A stretch of 64,000 bases of DNA. Origin: Ruania zhangjianzhongii. GTDB lineage: Bacteria > Actinomycetota > Actinomycetes > Actinomycetales > Beutenbergiaceae. Below, piece after piece: positions 24,445-33,095 of this stretch. The notes beneath the pieces are model-generated. The model had not been told where the DNA came from. It did not search any database and saw nothing but the letters and a program-made list of their open reading frames with translations. Both the position numbers and the translations under genes were made by a program. The DNA lies in NCBI RefSeq assembly GCF_008000995.1, contig NZ_CP042828.1, positions 682,001 to 746,000 of the forward strand. Reading direction: 5' to 3'. Position 1 is the first letter of the stretch; each line of letters begins with the position of its first letter.

Positions 24445-25515
24445 ATGGTCATGATCGGCACCGACTCGCACAAGCGCACCCACACGGTCGTGGCGCTCGA
24501 CGAAGTCGGCAGAAGACTCGGCACCAAGACGGTCCGGACCAACGCCGAGGGCCACCTCGCGCTGGTCGAGTGGGCCACACAGTTCGCCGACCACGACGAG
24601 CACGGCGTCAGGTTCGCCTTGGAGGACTGCCGCCACCTCACCCGCCGGCTGGAATCCGACCTCTTGGCTGCGGGTCAACGCGTGCTGCGGGTGCCGACTC
24701 GGCTCATGGCCGGTGCTCGCCGCAGCAGCCGCGAACCTGGTAAGTCCGACCCGATCGACGCCGAGGCCGTAGCCCTGGCTGCGCTACGTCACCCCGACCT
24801 TCCCGTCGCTGAGCTGGACGGACCTGCGCGTGAGGTCAAGCTTCTGTCTGATCACCGTCATGACCTGGTGGTTCAGCGGTCCCGCATCGCTCAACAGGTT
24901 CGCTGGCACCTCCACGAGCTGGACCCGGACCTGATGATCCCCAGCCGCGGCCTGCGACGCCAGAAGGTCGTACGTGAGCTGCTGGCGGAACTGGAACGCT
25001 TCGACGGCGTCGTGGCCAGGCTTGCCCGGCGACACCTGCTGCGCTGCCAGGAGCTGACTACACAGATCAACGACCTCGAGCGAGAGTTGCGGGACCTGGT
25101 TCGTCGGCTCGCTCCCTCGCTACTTGAGATCCCCGGCTGCGGCGTGCTGTCCGCAGCCGTGATCGTCGGCGAGACAGCCGGAGTGCACCGCTTCCGCGAC
25201 AAGGACGCCTACGCCCGCTTCACAGGCACAGCGCCGGTGCCGGTCTGGTCGGGATCCAGCGCGGGCAAGGTTCGGCTCAACCGAGGCGGCAATCGGTCCG
25301 TCAACTGCGCCCTGCACATGATCGCCGTGACCCAGGCCCGCGGCGTCGGGCCGGGCCGGCCCTACCTCGACAAGCAGTTGGCCCGCGGCAAGGACCGCGT
25401 AGCCGCCCTGAGGCTGTTGCGCCGGCGCCTTTCCGATGTCGTCTTTGCGGCTCTTCGCGCCGACCTACGTGCAGCCCAGCAGCCCGCCGCGTCGCCTGTT
25501 CAACTCGCGGCTTGA
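24445..25515 (+). CDS. IS110-family transposase (DEDD recombinase)
   Basis: 356 residues, apparently intact. The N-terminal RuvC-like DEDD domain has GTDSHKRTHT, the Glu-Asp of ALEDCRH, and KSDPIDAEAVA. The C-terminal Tnp domain has IPGCGVLSAAVIVGE and the SGSSAGKVRLNRGGNR segment that holds the catalytic Ser. The GTAGGAGG ribosome site precedes the ATG at 24445 or the ATG two codons later. It would act with the RNA encoded in the leader. Confidence 0.95.
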   Translation: MVMIGTDSHKRTHTVVALDEVGRRLGTKTVRTNAEGHLALVEWATQFADHDEHGVRFALEDCRHLTRRLESDLLAAGQRVLRVPTRLMAGARRSSREPGKSDPIDAEAVALAALRHPDLPVAELDGPAREVKLLSDHRHDLVVQRSRIAQQVRWHLHELDPDLMIPSRGLRRQKVVRELLAELERFDGVVARLARRHLLRCQELTTQINDLERELRDLVRRLAPSLLEIPGCGVLSAAVIVGETAGVHRFRDKDAYARFTGTAPVPVWSGSSAGKVRLNRGGNRSVNCALHMIAVTQARGVGPGRPYLDKQLARGKDRVAALRLLRRRLSDVVFAALRADLRAAQQPAASPVQLAA

Positions 25516-25550
25516 CATAGGAGCATCGGGGAGCTCGACCCCCGCAACCG

Positions 25551-26525
25551 CTGATCGCGGCGTTCATCGACGATCAGCGCTCCCAGGGGCACGCGGTCGA
25601 GTCGATCTGCCGGGTCCTGCGCGAGCAGGGCCTTCAGATCGCCGCGCGCACCTACCGGTCCTGGAAGCAGGCCGGCCGGACGGTCGCTGCTCGCACTGTC
25701 ACCGACGCCCAGGTGATCGACGCGGTCCGGGAGCTGGCGTGGACCATCGACGTCCACGGCCGGCGCCGGCTCGCGGCCGAAGGCCTCTACGGGCGGCGGA
25801 AGATGACCGCCCTGGTGCGCCGCACCGTGCTGCCCGAGGCTTCGGCGGGCGCGGTGGACCGGGCCATGCACACGTTGGGCCTAGCGGGGGTGCGCCGCGA
25901 CAAGGGCGTGCGGACCACGATCCCGGCCAAGGACGGCAAGCGGGCCGGTGACCTGCTGGACCGGGACTTCACCGCCGCAGCGCCCAACCGGACCTGGGTC
26001 ACCGACTTCACCTACGTCCGTACGTGGGCCGGGTTCGTCTACGTCGCCTTCATCGTCGACGTCTTCGCCCAGCGGATCGTGGCCTGGCATGTCGCCACGA
26101 CCAAGCAGACCGACCTGGTCATGGTGCCGCTGCGCATGGCGTTGTGGCACCGCGACCGCGAAGGACGTCCGACGGTCGTCGGGGAGCTGATCCACCACTC
26201 CGATGCCGGGTCCCAGTACACGTCCATCCGGCTCACCGAGCACCTCGAGCTCGAGGGCATCCGGCCCTCGATCGGATCGGTCGGGGATGCCTACGACAAC
26301 GCGCTGATGGAGACGATCAACGGCTTGTACAAGGCCGAGTGCATCCGCACCACCGTCTTCCACGACGGGCCCTACAAGACCATCGCCGACGTCGAGTACG
26401 CGACCGCCGGCTGGGTCGAGTGGTACAACAACAGGCGCCTGCACGGGACGCTGGGAATGATGACCCCAGTCGAGTACGAGCAGGACCACTACGCAGCCCT
26501 CAACCGAGAGCCGCAACCCGTATAG
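25551..26525 (+). CDS. IS3-family transposase OrfB (DDE integrase), frameshift product
   Basis: About 324 residues from the LIAAFIDDQR start that overlaps the orfA stop; an internal ATG at 25713 gives a shorter protein. It has the HTH_21 region and an rve DDE core: Asp in WVTDFTYV, Asp in HHSDAGSQY, Glu in YDNALMETINGLYK. In IS3 elements it is made as OrfAB by -1 frameshifting from orfA; here IS110 separates the two, so the normal fusion cannot form. The stop TAG lies directly against the ISL3 end. Confidence 0.9.
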   Translation: MIAAFIDDQRSQGHAVESICRVLREQGLQIAARTYRSWKQAGRTVAARTVTDAQVIDAVRELAWTIDVHGRRRLAAEGLYGRRKMTALVRRTVLPEASAGAVDRAMHTLGLAGVRRDKGVRTTIPAKDGKRAGDLLDRDFTAAAPNRTWVTDFTYVRTWAGFVYVAFIVDVFAQRIVAWHVATTKQTDLVMVPLRMALWHRDREGRPTVVGELIHHSDAGSQYTSIRLTEHLELEGIRPSIGSVGDAYDNALMETINGLYKAECIRTTVFHDGPYKTIADVEYATAGWVEWYNNRRLHGTLGMMTPVEYEQDHYAALNREPQPV

Positions 26526-26579
26526 GGGCTCATCCCGGTTGTGGGTGTAGCAGGCGTTGGCGTGGCGGTCCCGGGATAG

Positions 26580-26638
26580 ACGTCGAGGTCTCCCGAGGAT
26601 GAAGGCTCCTACACGCTCATCCTGAAAGACCTCGACGT
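26580..26638 (+). promoter_or_regulatory. Hairpin that hides the ISL3 transposase start codon
   Basis: ACGTCGAGGTCT (26580-26591) pairs with AGACCTCGACGT (26627-26638), whose last bases are the GT of the GTG start; an inner stem GGATGA/TCATCC lies within. The ISL3 relic has the same outer stem and a changed but still paired inner stem, GATGGA/TCCATC. Such a structure would limit translation from transcripts entering the element. Confidence 0.7.
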
Positions 26639-27968
26639 GCCCGACGCTACCGCCGGCGACCGCTCACGCGCGTTCGCCCACCCAGATCTGACCACCTTCT
26701 GCCGACTCGACGAGCTCGGCCTCGTCGTCACCGGCCAACGCCTCGAGTCCGACCGTGCGGTCGTCGCGTGCCGGGTCGCCGAAACCGACCAGTGGTGCCG
26801 CCGATGCGGCTGCGAAGGAACCCCGCGGGACACGGTCACCAGGCAGCTGGCCCACGAACCACTCGGCTGGCGACCTACCACGCTGCTGCTCACCATCCGC
26901 CGCTACCGATGCGCTGGCTGCGGGCACGTGTGGCGCCAAGACACCTCCCGGGCGGCCGAACCTCGGGCGAAGCTCTCGCGTCGCGGGCTGCGGTGGGCAC
27001 TTGAGGGGATCGTGATCGCTCACCTCACCGTCGCCCGGGTCGCCGAGGGTCTCGGGGTTGCCTGGGACACCGCTAACGACGCCGTCGTGGCCGAGGGCAA
27101 GCGGGTCCTGATCGACGACCCGGCACGGTTCGAGGGTGTCCGAGTCGTTGGCGTCGATGAACACGTGTGGCGCCACACCAGGCGTGGCGACAAGTACGTC
27201 ACCGTGATCATCGACCTCACCCCGATCCGTGATGGCACCGGCCCGGCACGGCTCCTGGACATGGTCGAGGGTCGCTCGAAGCAGGTGTTCAAGACCTGGC
27301 TCGCCACCCGGAGCGACACCTGGCGTGACGGCGTGGAAGTCGTCGCGATGGACGGGTTCAGCGGCTTCAAGACCGCCACCACCGAGGAGCTCCCCGACGC
27401 TGTCGCGGTCATGGATCCCTTCCACGTGGTCCGGTTGGCCGGCGACGCGTTGGACCGGTGTCGACGCCGGGTCCAGCAGGCCATCCACGGTCACCGCGGC
27501 CACAAGGGTGACCCGCTCTACTCCGCACGGCGAACGCTGCACACCGGTGCTGGGCTGCTCACTGACAAGCAGGCCAGCCGACTACGGGCACTGTTCGCCG
27601 GTGATGAGCACGTGCAGGTCGAGGCGACCTGGGGGATCTATCAGCGGATGATCGCGGCCTACCGCCACGAGGACCGACGCCAGGGCCGCGAGCTCATGAC
27701 CAAGCTGATCGAGTCGGTCAGCGACGGCGTCCCGGCCGCGCTGATCGAGGTCATCACGCTGGGCCGGACGTTGAAGAAGCGGGCCGCCGACGTGCTGGCC
27801 TACTTCGACCGCCCCGGCACCAGCAACGGGCCTACGGAGGCGATCAACGGCCGGCTCGAACACCTCCGCGGCTCAGCCCTCGGGTTCCGCAACCTCACCA
27901 ACTACATCGCCAGGTCCCTGCTCGAGATCGGCGGCTTCAGACCGCGACTACACCCTGGAATCGGATGA
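26637..27968 (+). CDS. ISL3-family transposase
   Basis: 443 residues, intact. N-terminal zinc finger (WCRRCGCEG .. CAGCGHVW), a helix-turn-helix (HLTVARVAEGLGVAWDTAND), then the DDE_Tnp_ISL3 core with Asp in VGVDEHVW, Asp in AMDGFSGFK and the C-terminal NGPTEAINGRLEHLRG Glu. The GTG start lies in the 3' arm of a hairpin. Confidence 0.95.
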   Translation: MPDATAGDRSRAFAHPDLTTFCRLDELGLVVTGQRLESDRAVVACRVAETDQWCRRCGCEGTPRDTVTRQLAHEPLGWRPTTLLLTIRRYRCAGCGHVWRQDTSRAAEPRAKLSRRGLRWALEGIVIAHLTVARVAEGLGVAWDTANDAVVAEGKRVLIDDPARFEGVRVVGVDEHVWRHTRRGDKYVTVIIDLTPIRDGTGPARLLDMVEGRSKQVFKTWLATRSDTWRDGVEVVAMDGFSGFKTATTEELPDAVAVMDPFHVVRLAGDALDRCRRRVQQAIHGHRGHKGDPLYSARRTLHTGAGLLTDKQASRLRALFAGDEHVQVEATWGIYQRMIAAYRHEDRRQGRELMTKLIESVSDGVPAALIEVITLGRTLKKRAADVLAYFDRPGTSNGPTEAINGRLEHLRGSALGFRNLTNYIARSLLEIGGFRPRLHPGIG

Positions 27969-28003
27969 GCCCTGAAACGTACCGCCAGCACGAGGGGGCG
28001 GGT

Positions 28004-28546
28004 TCAGCCGTCCTCGCTGAGCAGGTTCGCGATCGCCTCGGTAGCGGTCATCGCCCTCATGTCGACGGCCAGCGCCTGCAGCTGGACGATGAGCGCGCCG
28101 CGGGCGAGGAAGCCGGTGAGATCCTCGGCACTCGCCCCGGTGCGCTCCCGGACGGCGCTCAGCGTGGTGGCCAGCCGGCGCAGGTAGCGGGCGGCGATCT
28201 CCGGATCGGTGCGAGCAGCGGCCAACGCCTGGATGGAGAAGCTGCCGAGCGTCCCGTCCCCGACCAGACCACGGAACCGTGCCCCCAGCTCCTCGAAGGT
28301 CTCCTCGGACCGGGTCTCATCGCCGGTGAAGGCCTGGAGCTCCCGTGCCTCGAGCTCGTCCATACAAGCGAGGAAGAAGTCCCGCTTACCGCCGAACAGG
28401 CGGAAGATGTACGGCTGGGAGACACCGATCTCGGCCGCCACCTCGGTGATCGCTGTGGTGGTCAGGCCGTGCTCTCCGAACGCCCTGAGCCCGGCGTCCA
28501 CCGCTTGAGCACGCCGAACCTCCGCCGTCGACCTTGCTTCTGTCAT
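28004..28546 (-). CDS. TetR/AcrR-family regulator
   Basis: 180 residues from the ATG at 28546 (another in-frame ATG at 28555). The N-terminal helix-turn-helix is ITEVAAEIGVSQPYIFRLFGGKRDFF; the C-terminal ligand domain is not assignable. Divergent from the amidohydrolase gene with a 20-bp inverted repeat between them, so it probably represses that gene and itself. The ligand could be the amidohydrolase substrate. Confidence 0.9.
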   Translation of the reverse strand: MTEARSTAEVRRAQAVDAGLRAFGEHGLTTTAITEVAAEIGVSQPYIFRLFGGKRDFFLACMDELEARELQAFTGDETRSEETFEELGARFRGLVGDGTLGSFSIQALAAARTDPEIAARYLRRLATTLSAVRERTGASAEDLTGFLARGALIVQLQALAVDMRAMTATEAIANLLSEDG

Positions 28547-28564
28547 GCTGATCATACTAGCGTT

Positions 28565-28584
28565 GTTAGTGACTACTTACTAAC
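28565..28584. promoter_or_regulatory. Probable TetR operator
   Basis: GTTAGT-GACTACTT-ACTAAC: perfect 6-bp arms around an 8-bp centre in the 60-bp gap between divergent TetR and amidohydrolase starts. AT-rich against a GC-rich background. Confidence 0.6.
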
Positions 28585-28611
28585 TACTCGAGCAACGAGG
28601 TGCTGACCCGC

Positions 28612-30438
28612 ATGCCCGGACTTTTCCTGCTCCGCAGCGCCCACGTGGTCACCGGTGACGGCCGCGAGCTACCCGAGGCGGATGTGGTGATCGCGGACCG
28701 GCGGATCCTGCAGATCAGCGACCAGCGCCAGGAGGTGCCGGGGGCGGAGGTCATCGATGGCCGCGGCAAGACCCTCATCCCGGGATTGATCGATGCGCAC
28801 ACCCACCTGGATTTCCTCTCCGTGCGCAGCACCGTGCACAGCTGGATCCAGACCCGGTTCGTGCTGCCCCGCGCCCTGGCAGAGCTGGTCCGGCACGGCG
28901 TCACCGCTATCCGGTGCATGGCCGATCCGCTCACCCCGGTGCGGCGGGTGCGGCGCAGGATCACCGCCGGGCGCACCGTGGGCCCGCGGATGGTGATCGC
29001 AGGACCGGCGCTGACCGCCCCCGGTGGGCACCCCGAGGCCACCCTGGCCAAGGACAACCGGTGGTTGCAGGCCCGGATCGCCCGCCGGCTGGACGGCCCC
29101 GAGCAGGCACGCAGGGCGGTGCGTGAGCTGCACGCCGGTGGGGTCGACCTGATCAAGTTCGTCTACCAGGGCGGGGTCTACGGTCCGGACCGGGTCGCGC
29201 TGCAGCAGCTGTCGGTCGAGGTCGCCCAGGCGATCATCACCGAAGCCCACCGGCTGGGGCTGCCGGTCAGTGCGCACACGCACTACCAGGACGATGTGGA
29301 CACGCTGCTCGAGCTCGGGGTGGACAGCATCGAACACGGGGTGCTCGAGCACGACCTGGCCGAGAACGAGGGCCTACAGATGTGGTCGAACAGCGGGACG
29401 CCCCTGGTGCCGACGTTGGCGATCGCCGCGCTGTTCGCGGGCCCGGACGGCGAGCTCTACCTCGACCAGGCGAGCCGGAACCTCACCCGCGCACACCGGG
29501 CCGGGGTGCGGATCGTCGCCGGGACGGACTCCATGACTGGAGCGATGCCGGCGAACTCGATGCACGAGGAGCTCCGGCTGATGGTCGAGGCCGGGATGAC
29601 CGAGGCGGAGGCGCTCCGTGCGGCCACCACCGACGCCGCTGCGCTGCTCGGCCTGAACGATCGCGGCGGGATCGCTGAGGGTAAGGCGGCCGATCTTGTC
29701 CTGCTCGGCTCGAACCCGCTGGAGCGGATCGAGAACGTGGCCGATATCGACCTGGTGTTCGCAGGCGGGGTGCTCGTGCACCGGGCCCCGGATCGGCCGC
29801 GACCGCCGGAGCTGGCGGAGTACTCGGTCACCGGCCCGGACGTCCTGGAGTACATCGACCGCACCGAAGCGACACTGCCCGGCGAGGTGGTGCTGCGTTA
29901 CGACCGGAGCAGGTTCGCCGCCGAGGGGGTTCGCTCGCTCCTCGCCATCGCTGCCGACTCCGAGGTGCTGCGCACCGAGACCGTCACCTCCGGCACCGAC
30001 CTGGTCACGCAGGAGTGGACCTGCGAGATCCCGGCGGAGGAGACGAGCCTTCATGCCGTCGCCGGCGCCCGGCAGATCAGCCTGACCGGGACCCTGCGCG
30101 GGAAGCCCGTGACCCGGAGCTACCCGCTCCGCGGCCGGACCTGGATGCAGCTTCTTCAGTTCGACCCGGCCACGTTCATCACCTCGACCGAGCAGAGCCT
30201 GGCCCTGGTGTCCATCGGCGCCAGTGGCCGTGGTGCGCTGCAGCTGACCGACTTCGAGCTCACCAAGACCGGTCCCAGCAGACCGGACCCGGAGCAGGTC
30301 GAGACGGAGCTGGTCATGCCCCGGTGGCGCCGATTCTGGGGAGCAGTGCTGCGCCACGACGCCGGAACCGGCGATCTGCTGCACCAGCACGTCCGCGGGA
30401 AGGAAGAGCAGAGTCTCGAGCCGGCAGCCCGCGCCTGA
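28612..30438 (+). CDS. Amidohydrolase with extra C-terminal beta-rich domain
   Basis: 608 residues from ATG 28612 (GTG at 28600 also possible). The amidohydrolase barrel has GLIDAHTHLDF with the metal-binding HxH, a probable carboxylated Lys in DLIKFVYQGG, metal His residues in SAHTH and IEHGVL, and the catalytic Asp in GTDSMTG. It ends at about residue 400 with AADLVLLGSNPLERI. The remaining about 200 residues are Thr/Glu-rich, predicted beta strands, with no domain I recognise. The enzyme hydrolyses an amide, lactam or cyclic imide; the substrate is unknown. Probably repressed by the divergent TetR protein. Confidence 0.88.
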   Translation: MPGLFLLRSAHVVTGDGRELPEADVVIADRRILQISDQRQEVPGAEVIDGRGKTLIPGLIDAHTHLDFLSVRSTVHSWIQTRFVLPRALAELVRHGVTAIRCMADPLTPVRRVRRRITAGRTVGPRMVIAGPALTAPGGHPEATLAKDNRWLQARIARRLDGPEQARRAVRELHAGGVDLIKFVYQGGVYGPDRVALQQLSVEVAQAIITEAHRLGLPVSAHTHYQDDVDTLLELGVDSIEHGVLEHDLAENEGLQMWSNSGTPLVPTLAIAALFAGPDGELYLDQASRNLTRAHRAGVRIVAGTDSMTGAMPANSMHEELRLMVEAGMTEAEALRAATTDAAALLGLNDRGGIAEGKAADLVLLGSNPLERIENVADIDLVFAGGVLVHRAPDRPRPPELAEYSVTGPDVLEYIDRTEATLPGEVVLRYDRSRFAAEGVRSLLAIAADSEVLRTETVTSGTDLVTQEWTCEIPAEETSLHAVAGARQISLTGTLRGKPVTRSYPLRGRTWMQLLQFDPATFITSTEQSLALVSIGASGRGALQLTDFELTKTGPSRPDPEQVETELVMPRWRRFWGAVLRHDAGTGDLLHQHVRGKEEQSLEPAARA

Positions 30439-30451
30439 CCCACGAGCCGAG

Positions 30452-31570
30452 TCAGCCCCCCGCGAGGTCGCGGTAGTAGATCGTGCACAGCCGGTCCGCG
30501 TCCCCGCTCTCGTGCCCGCTGGTGGCGAACCCGGTGTACAGGCGTACCTGCTCCCGCCCGCCGTGCCCGCGTCCTCGTCCGCGCTCGGTGACGGCGACGT
30601 GCAGTCCCTCCGGCTCCCGGCGGTGATGGCCGAGCCCACTGGTCTCCAGCTTGTGCTTCTCCACCTCGCCGGTGCGCCAGTTCACCCGGGTGAGGTGGGC
30701 GTTCCCGCGGCCCTCCGGCGGGGGTGGGTTGTCCGCGTTGTGCGCGGTGCCGTCCAGCAGGTAGAGGTGATCACCGAGGGTGGCATACCCCTGGAAGACA
30801 TTGGTGGCCATCACTTCTGGAGTACCGACGTCGTAGAGCGGCTGGTAGCTGGTCTTCTCCTGCTTCACCACGTCCAGGTCGTACAGCGCCAGCCGGAACT
30901 CGTCCCCGGTCCAGTAGCGCATCGTCAGCGTGTGGTGCACCGGGTCGATGTTGCAGGTGTTCTGGGTGGAGTCCGGGATCAGGTCACGGCGCCACAGGGT
31001 GTCGTCGTGCTCAGCGTCCAGCAGGGCTCCGTCCTCGAACTGGAACCGGGTCAGCTTGGAGCCCCGGCCCTGACCGTCGGACTCCTTGGGCACGGAGTCG
31101 ATCTCGGTCCAGAACCACAGATCGTCACCGTCACGCTCCAGGGCCATCGATACGCCGTGGCCGAAGAACTTCAGGATCATGTGCCCCAGGCGCTCGCCAG
31201 CCAGGGTCATTTTCGTCAGCGTGAGGTCACCCCGGACCACGCGGCGGTCGTAGGCCTCGTCCCCCTCCTCATCGCCCGGCAGCGGCGTACCCGCCTGCAC
31301 GATCTGCAGCACGTAGAGGTGCTCCTTCTCCGTGTCGATCACGAACGACTGCATCGCCGTGCGGACCCAGGTCAGGTACTTGTTGGAGAGCAGCTCCCGC
31401 CCTGGCCTGGCCGGGTCGAACACCGGGTCCCGCCGGCCCGGACGGCGCAGCGGTGCCGCGGCAGCACCGGACTGGCCGACGCCCATGGCCACCACAGAGA
31501 GCGGCACCGCGCCGCTCGCCTGAAGGAACCGCCGCCGGCTCACCCTTCCCGATCGCGCGCGCTGTGCCAT
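30452..31570 (-). CDS. Tat-exported TagC/P68-RBP-like beta-propeller protein
   Basis: 372 residues from the ATG at 31570, 5-6 bp after GAGGAGAG; an ATG at 31588 is in frame. A Tat signal (VSRRRFLQASG) is followed by an Ala/Val segment ending in AAAAP. The mature part (TAMQSFVIDTEKEHLYVLQI, FFGHGVSMALERDGDDLWFWTE, FQGYATLGDHLYLLDG) matches the TagC-like/phage P68 receptor-binding-type beta propeller family common in actinomycetes. The biochemical role is unknown; a cell-wall or teichoic-acid link is only implied by the family name. It follows the phosphodiesterase gene by 105 bp on the same strand. Confidence 0.8.
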   Translation of the reverse strand: MAQRARSGRVSRRRFLQASGAVPLSVVAMGVGQSGAAAAPLRRPGRRDPVFDPARPGRELLSNKYLTWVRTAMQSFVIDTEKEHLYVLQIVQAGTPLPGDEEGDEAYDRRVVRGDLTLTKMTLAGERLGHMILKFFGHGVSMALERDGDDLWFWTEIDSVPKESDGQGRGSKLTRFQFEDGALLDAEHDDTLWRRDLIPDSTQNTCNIDPVHHTLTMRYWTGDEFRLALYDLDVVKQEKTSYQPLYDVGTPEVMATNVFQGYATLGDHLYLLDGTAHNADNPPPPEGRGNAHLTRVNWRTGEVEKHKLETSGLGHHRREPEGLHVAVTERGRGRGHGGREQVRLYTGFATSGHESGDADRLCTIYYRDLAGG

Positions 31571-31675
31571 GACTACTCTCCTCGTCATCGTGGATAGAAC
31601 GCACAGGAGAGTAGCGTGATCAGATCGTGACCTGGCCGGTCGTGCTCGGATGAGCGACTATCGACAGGACGGCGC

Positions 31676-33022
31676 TCAGACCTGTGCCGTCTGCCGGGTG
31701 GCTTCCGAGGCGGGTTCCTCGCGCGGCACGAGGACGTCGTGCAGCACCGCACCCTCGGCATCCGGCAGCGCCAGACCGAGCACGGCGGCGAACGTGGGTG
31801 CCTCGTCCAGCATGCTCCGCCGGCCCAGGTCCACGTCGGGGCGGAACGCCGGACCGGTAGCGATGAACACCGGCTGCCCGCCGTACCGCGGAGCGTGCCC
31901 GTGCGCGCCCACCGGCGCCGGGTAGTCAGCCTCCCCACGCACCAGCACCGGGCGGCGGTTCCAGAGCATCCCGACGATCACGCCGGGCTCGGACTCCACC
32001 ACCCATTCGAACGGGCCGTCCAGTCCGTAGTCCCGGCGAGCCTCGGCAGCGGTCCAGAACTTCTCGATCCGGTACGCCGGGTCCGCCTCGATCTCGGCCA
32101 GCAGCTCTTCCACCTGCGCGCGGCGCTCGGCGGTGATGCCCTCGGCGAGGAACAGCTGCCCGGACAGGCCTGCACCCAGGCAGAACACGTCGTAGTCGAT
32201 CAGCGAGCCGTCCTCGGCAGTGCGGAGGAACCCGCGCTCGGCGAAGACCGTGTTCAGGTTGGTGTGCTGCTCGGTGTCCAGGTGCCCATGGTCGGAGACC
32301 AGGACGATGTTGGTCCGTGCCAGGTCTCCGGTCTGCTCCAGCGCCGCGAGGTAGCTGCCGAGTGTGGCGTCCACTTCGCGCAGCGCCTGCTCCACGTGCG
32401 GCCCGTAGGACCCGTGGGCGTGCCGGGCGGTGTCCACCTCCACCAGGTGCACGAACATCATGTCCGGCCGCTCCTCGCGCAGGATCTGCGCGGAGACGTG
32501 GTTCACGAAGTCGAAGTACCGGCCCTTGCGTCCCGCCGGGTGCACCAGGTGCAGGTTCGGCAGGATGTACCGCTGCAGCGACTGCTCGTTCGTGGTCTGC
32601 CGGTACTGGTCCTCCAGCCCGTCGAACATCGGTGGGCCGGGGATCTCCGGAACCAGGTGGTCCACGTGCTGCTCGTTCGCGGTCACCGGCCACTGCACAG
32701 CGGCCGTGGTCAGCCCGGCCCGATTCGCCGCGGCGAAGATCGTCGGCACCCGGATCAGCCCGGCATCCCAGAACCATTCCGACGCATCCCCGCGACCCGG
32801 CTGGAACTGCAGGTTGTTGAAGATCCCGCTGGTGGCCGGCGGGCAGCCGGTGGTCTGCGCGGTGTGGTTCGGGTAGGTCACCGAGGGGTAGATCCCCTCG
32901 ATCTCGGCCACTGACGCGTGGCTGAGGATGCGGGAGAACGCAGGCAGCGTGCGGGCGAAGGGGATGTCGTCGGTGTGCATCGCGTCGATGGAGATGACCA
33001 GCAGCTTCTCGGGGGTAGGCAT
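31676..33022 (-). CDS. Alkaline-phosphatase-superfamily phosphodiesterase (NPP type)
   Basis: 448 residues of the nucleotide pyrophosphatase/phosphodiesterase family. VISIDAMHTDD supplies the first metal Asp, YPSVTYPNHTAQTTG the Thr nucleophile, VSDHGHLDTEQH the metal Asp/His cluster. It cleaves phosphodiesters or phosphonates with two zinc ions. No signal peptide is seen, so it is probably cytoplasmic and acts on imported substrate. It is the fifth gene of a Ugp-like operon; co-occurrence with a glycerophosphodiesterase suggests organophosphate scavenging. Confidence 0.9.
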   Translation of the reverse strand: MPTPEKLLVISIDAMHTDDIPFARTLPAFSRILSHASVAEIEGIYPSVTYPNHTAQTTGCPPATSGIFNNLQFQPGRGDASEWFWDAGLIRVPTIFAAANRAGLTTAAVQWPVTANEQHVDHLVPEIPGPPMFDGLEDQYRQTTNEQSLQRYILPNLHLVHPAGRKGRYFDFVNHVSAQILREERPDMMFVHLVEVDTARHAHGSYGPHVEQALREVDATLGSYLAALEQTGDLARTNIVLVSDHGHLDTEQHTNLNTVFAERGFLRTAEDGSLIDYDVFCLGAGLSGQLFLAEGITAERRAQVEELLAEIEADPAYRIEKFWTAAEARRDYGLDGPFEWVVESEPGVIVGMLWNRRPVLVRGEADYPAPVGAHGHAPRYGGQPVFIATGPAFRPDVDLGRRSMLDEAPTFAAVLGLALPDAEGAVLHDVLVPREEPASEATRQTAQV

Positions 33023-33095
33023 CAGGCCCTCTTTCTCTCGGAGTCGGTCTCGGAATCAGTAGCGGGTGTCCTCGGGGCGCTCCGGGACCACCCGA

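Larger units (their letters stand above)
24211..25525 (+). mobile_element. IS110-family element inserted in IS3 orfA
   Basis: About 1,315 bp placed precisely by the reconstruction of orfA; one T at 24211/25526 is shared, so the ends are certain to within a base or two. No long terminal repeats are present, as expected for IS110. It contains a 233-bp structured leader and one transposase gene. Confidence 0.88.
23873..26525 (+). mobile_element. IS3-family element, interrupted by IS110 and lacking its right end
   Basis: The left end (TGAAGCGCCCCAGG at 23874) is followed by orfA and orfB of an IS3-family element. An IS110 element sits inside the 3' end of orfA. Directly after the orfB stop the ISL3 terminal repeat begins, so the IS3 right inverted repeat is missing. 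Confidence 0.85.
26526..27972 (+). mobile_element. Complete ISL3-family insertion sequence
   Basis: 1,447 bp. The left end GGGCTCATCC..GTGGGTGT and the right end (27950-27972, reverse complement GGGCTCATCC..AGGGTGT) match in the first 10 and last 6 of 23 bases. The expected 8-bp target duplication is absent: CCGTATAG on the left, TGAAACGT on the right. Confidence 0.9.
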
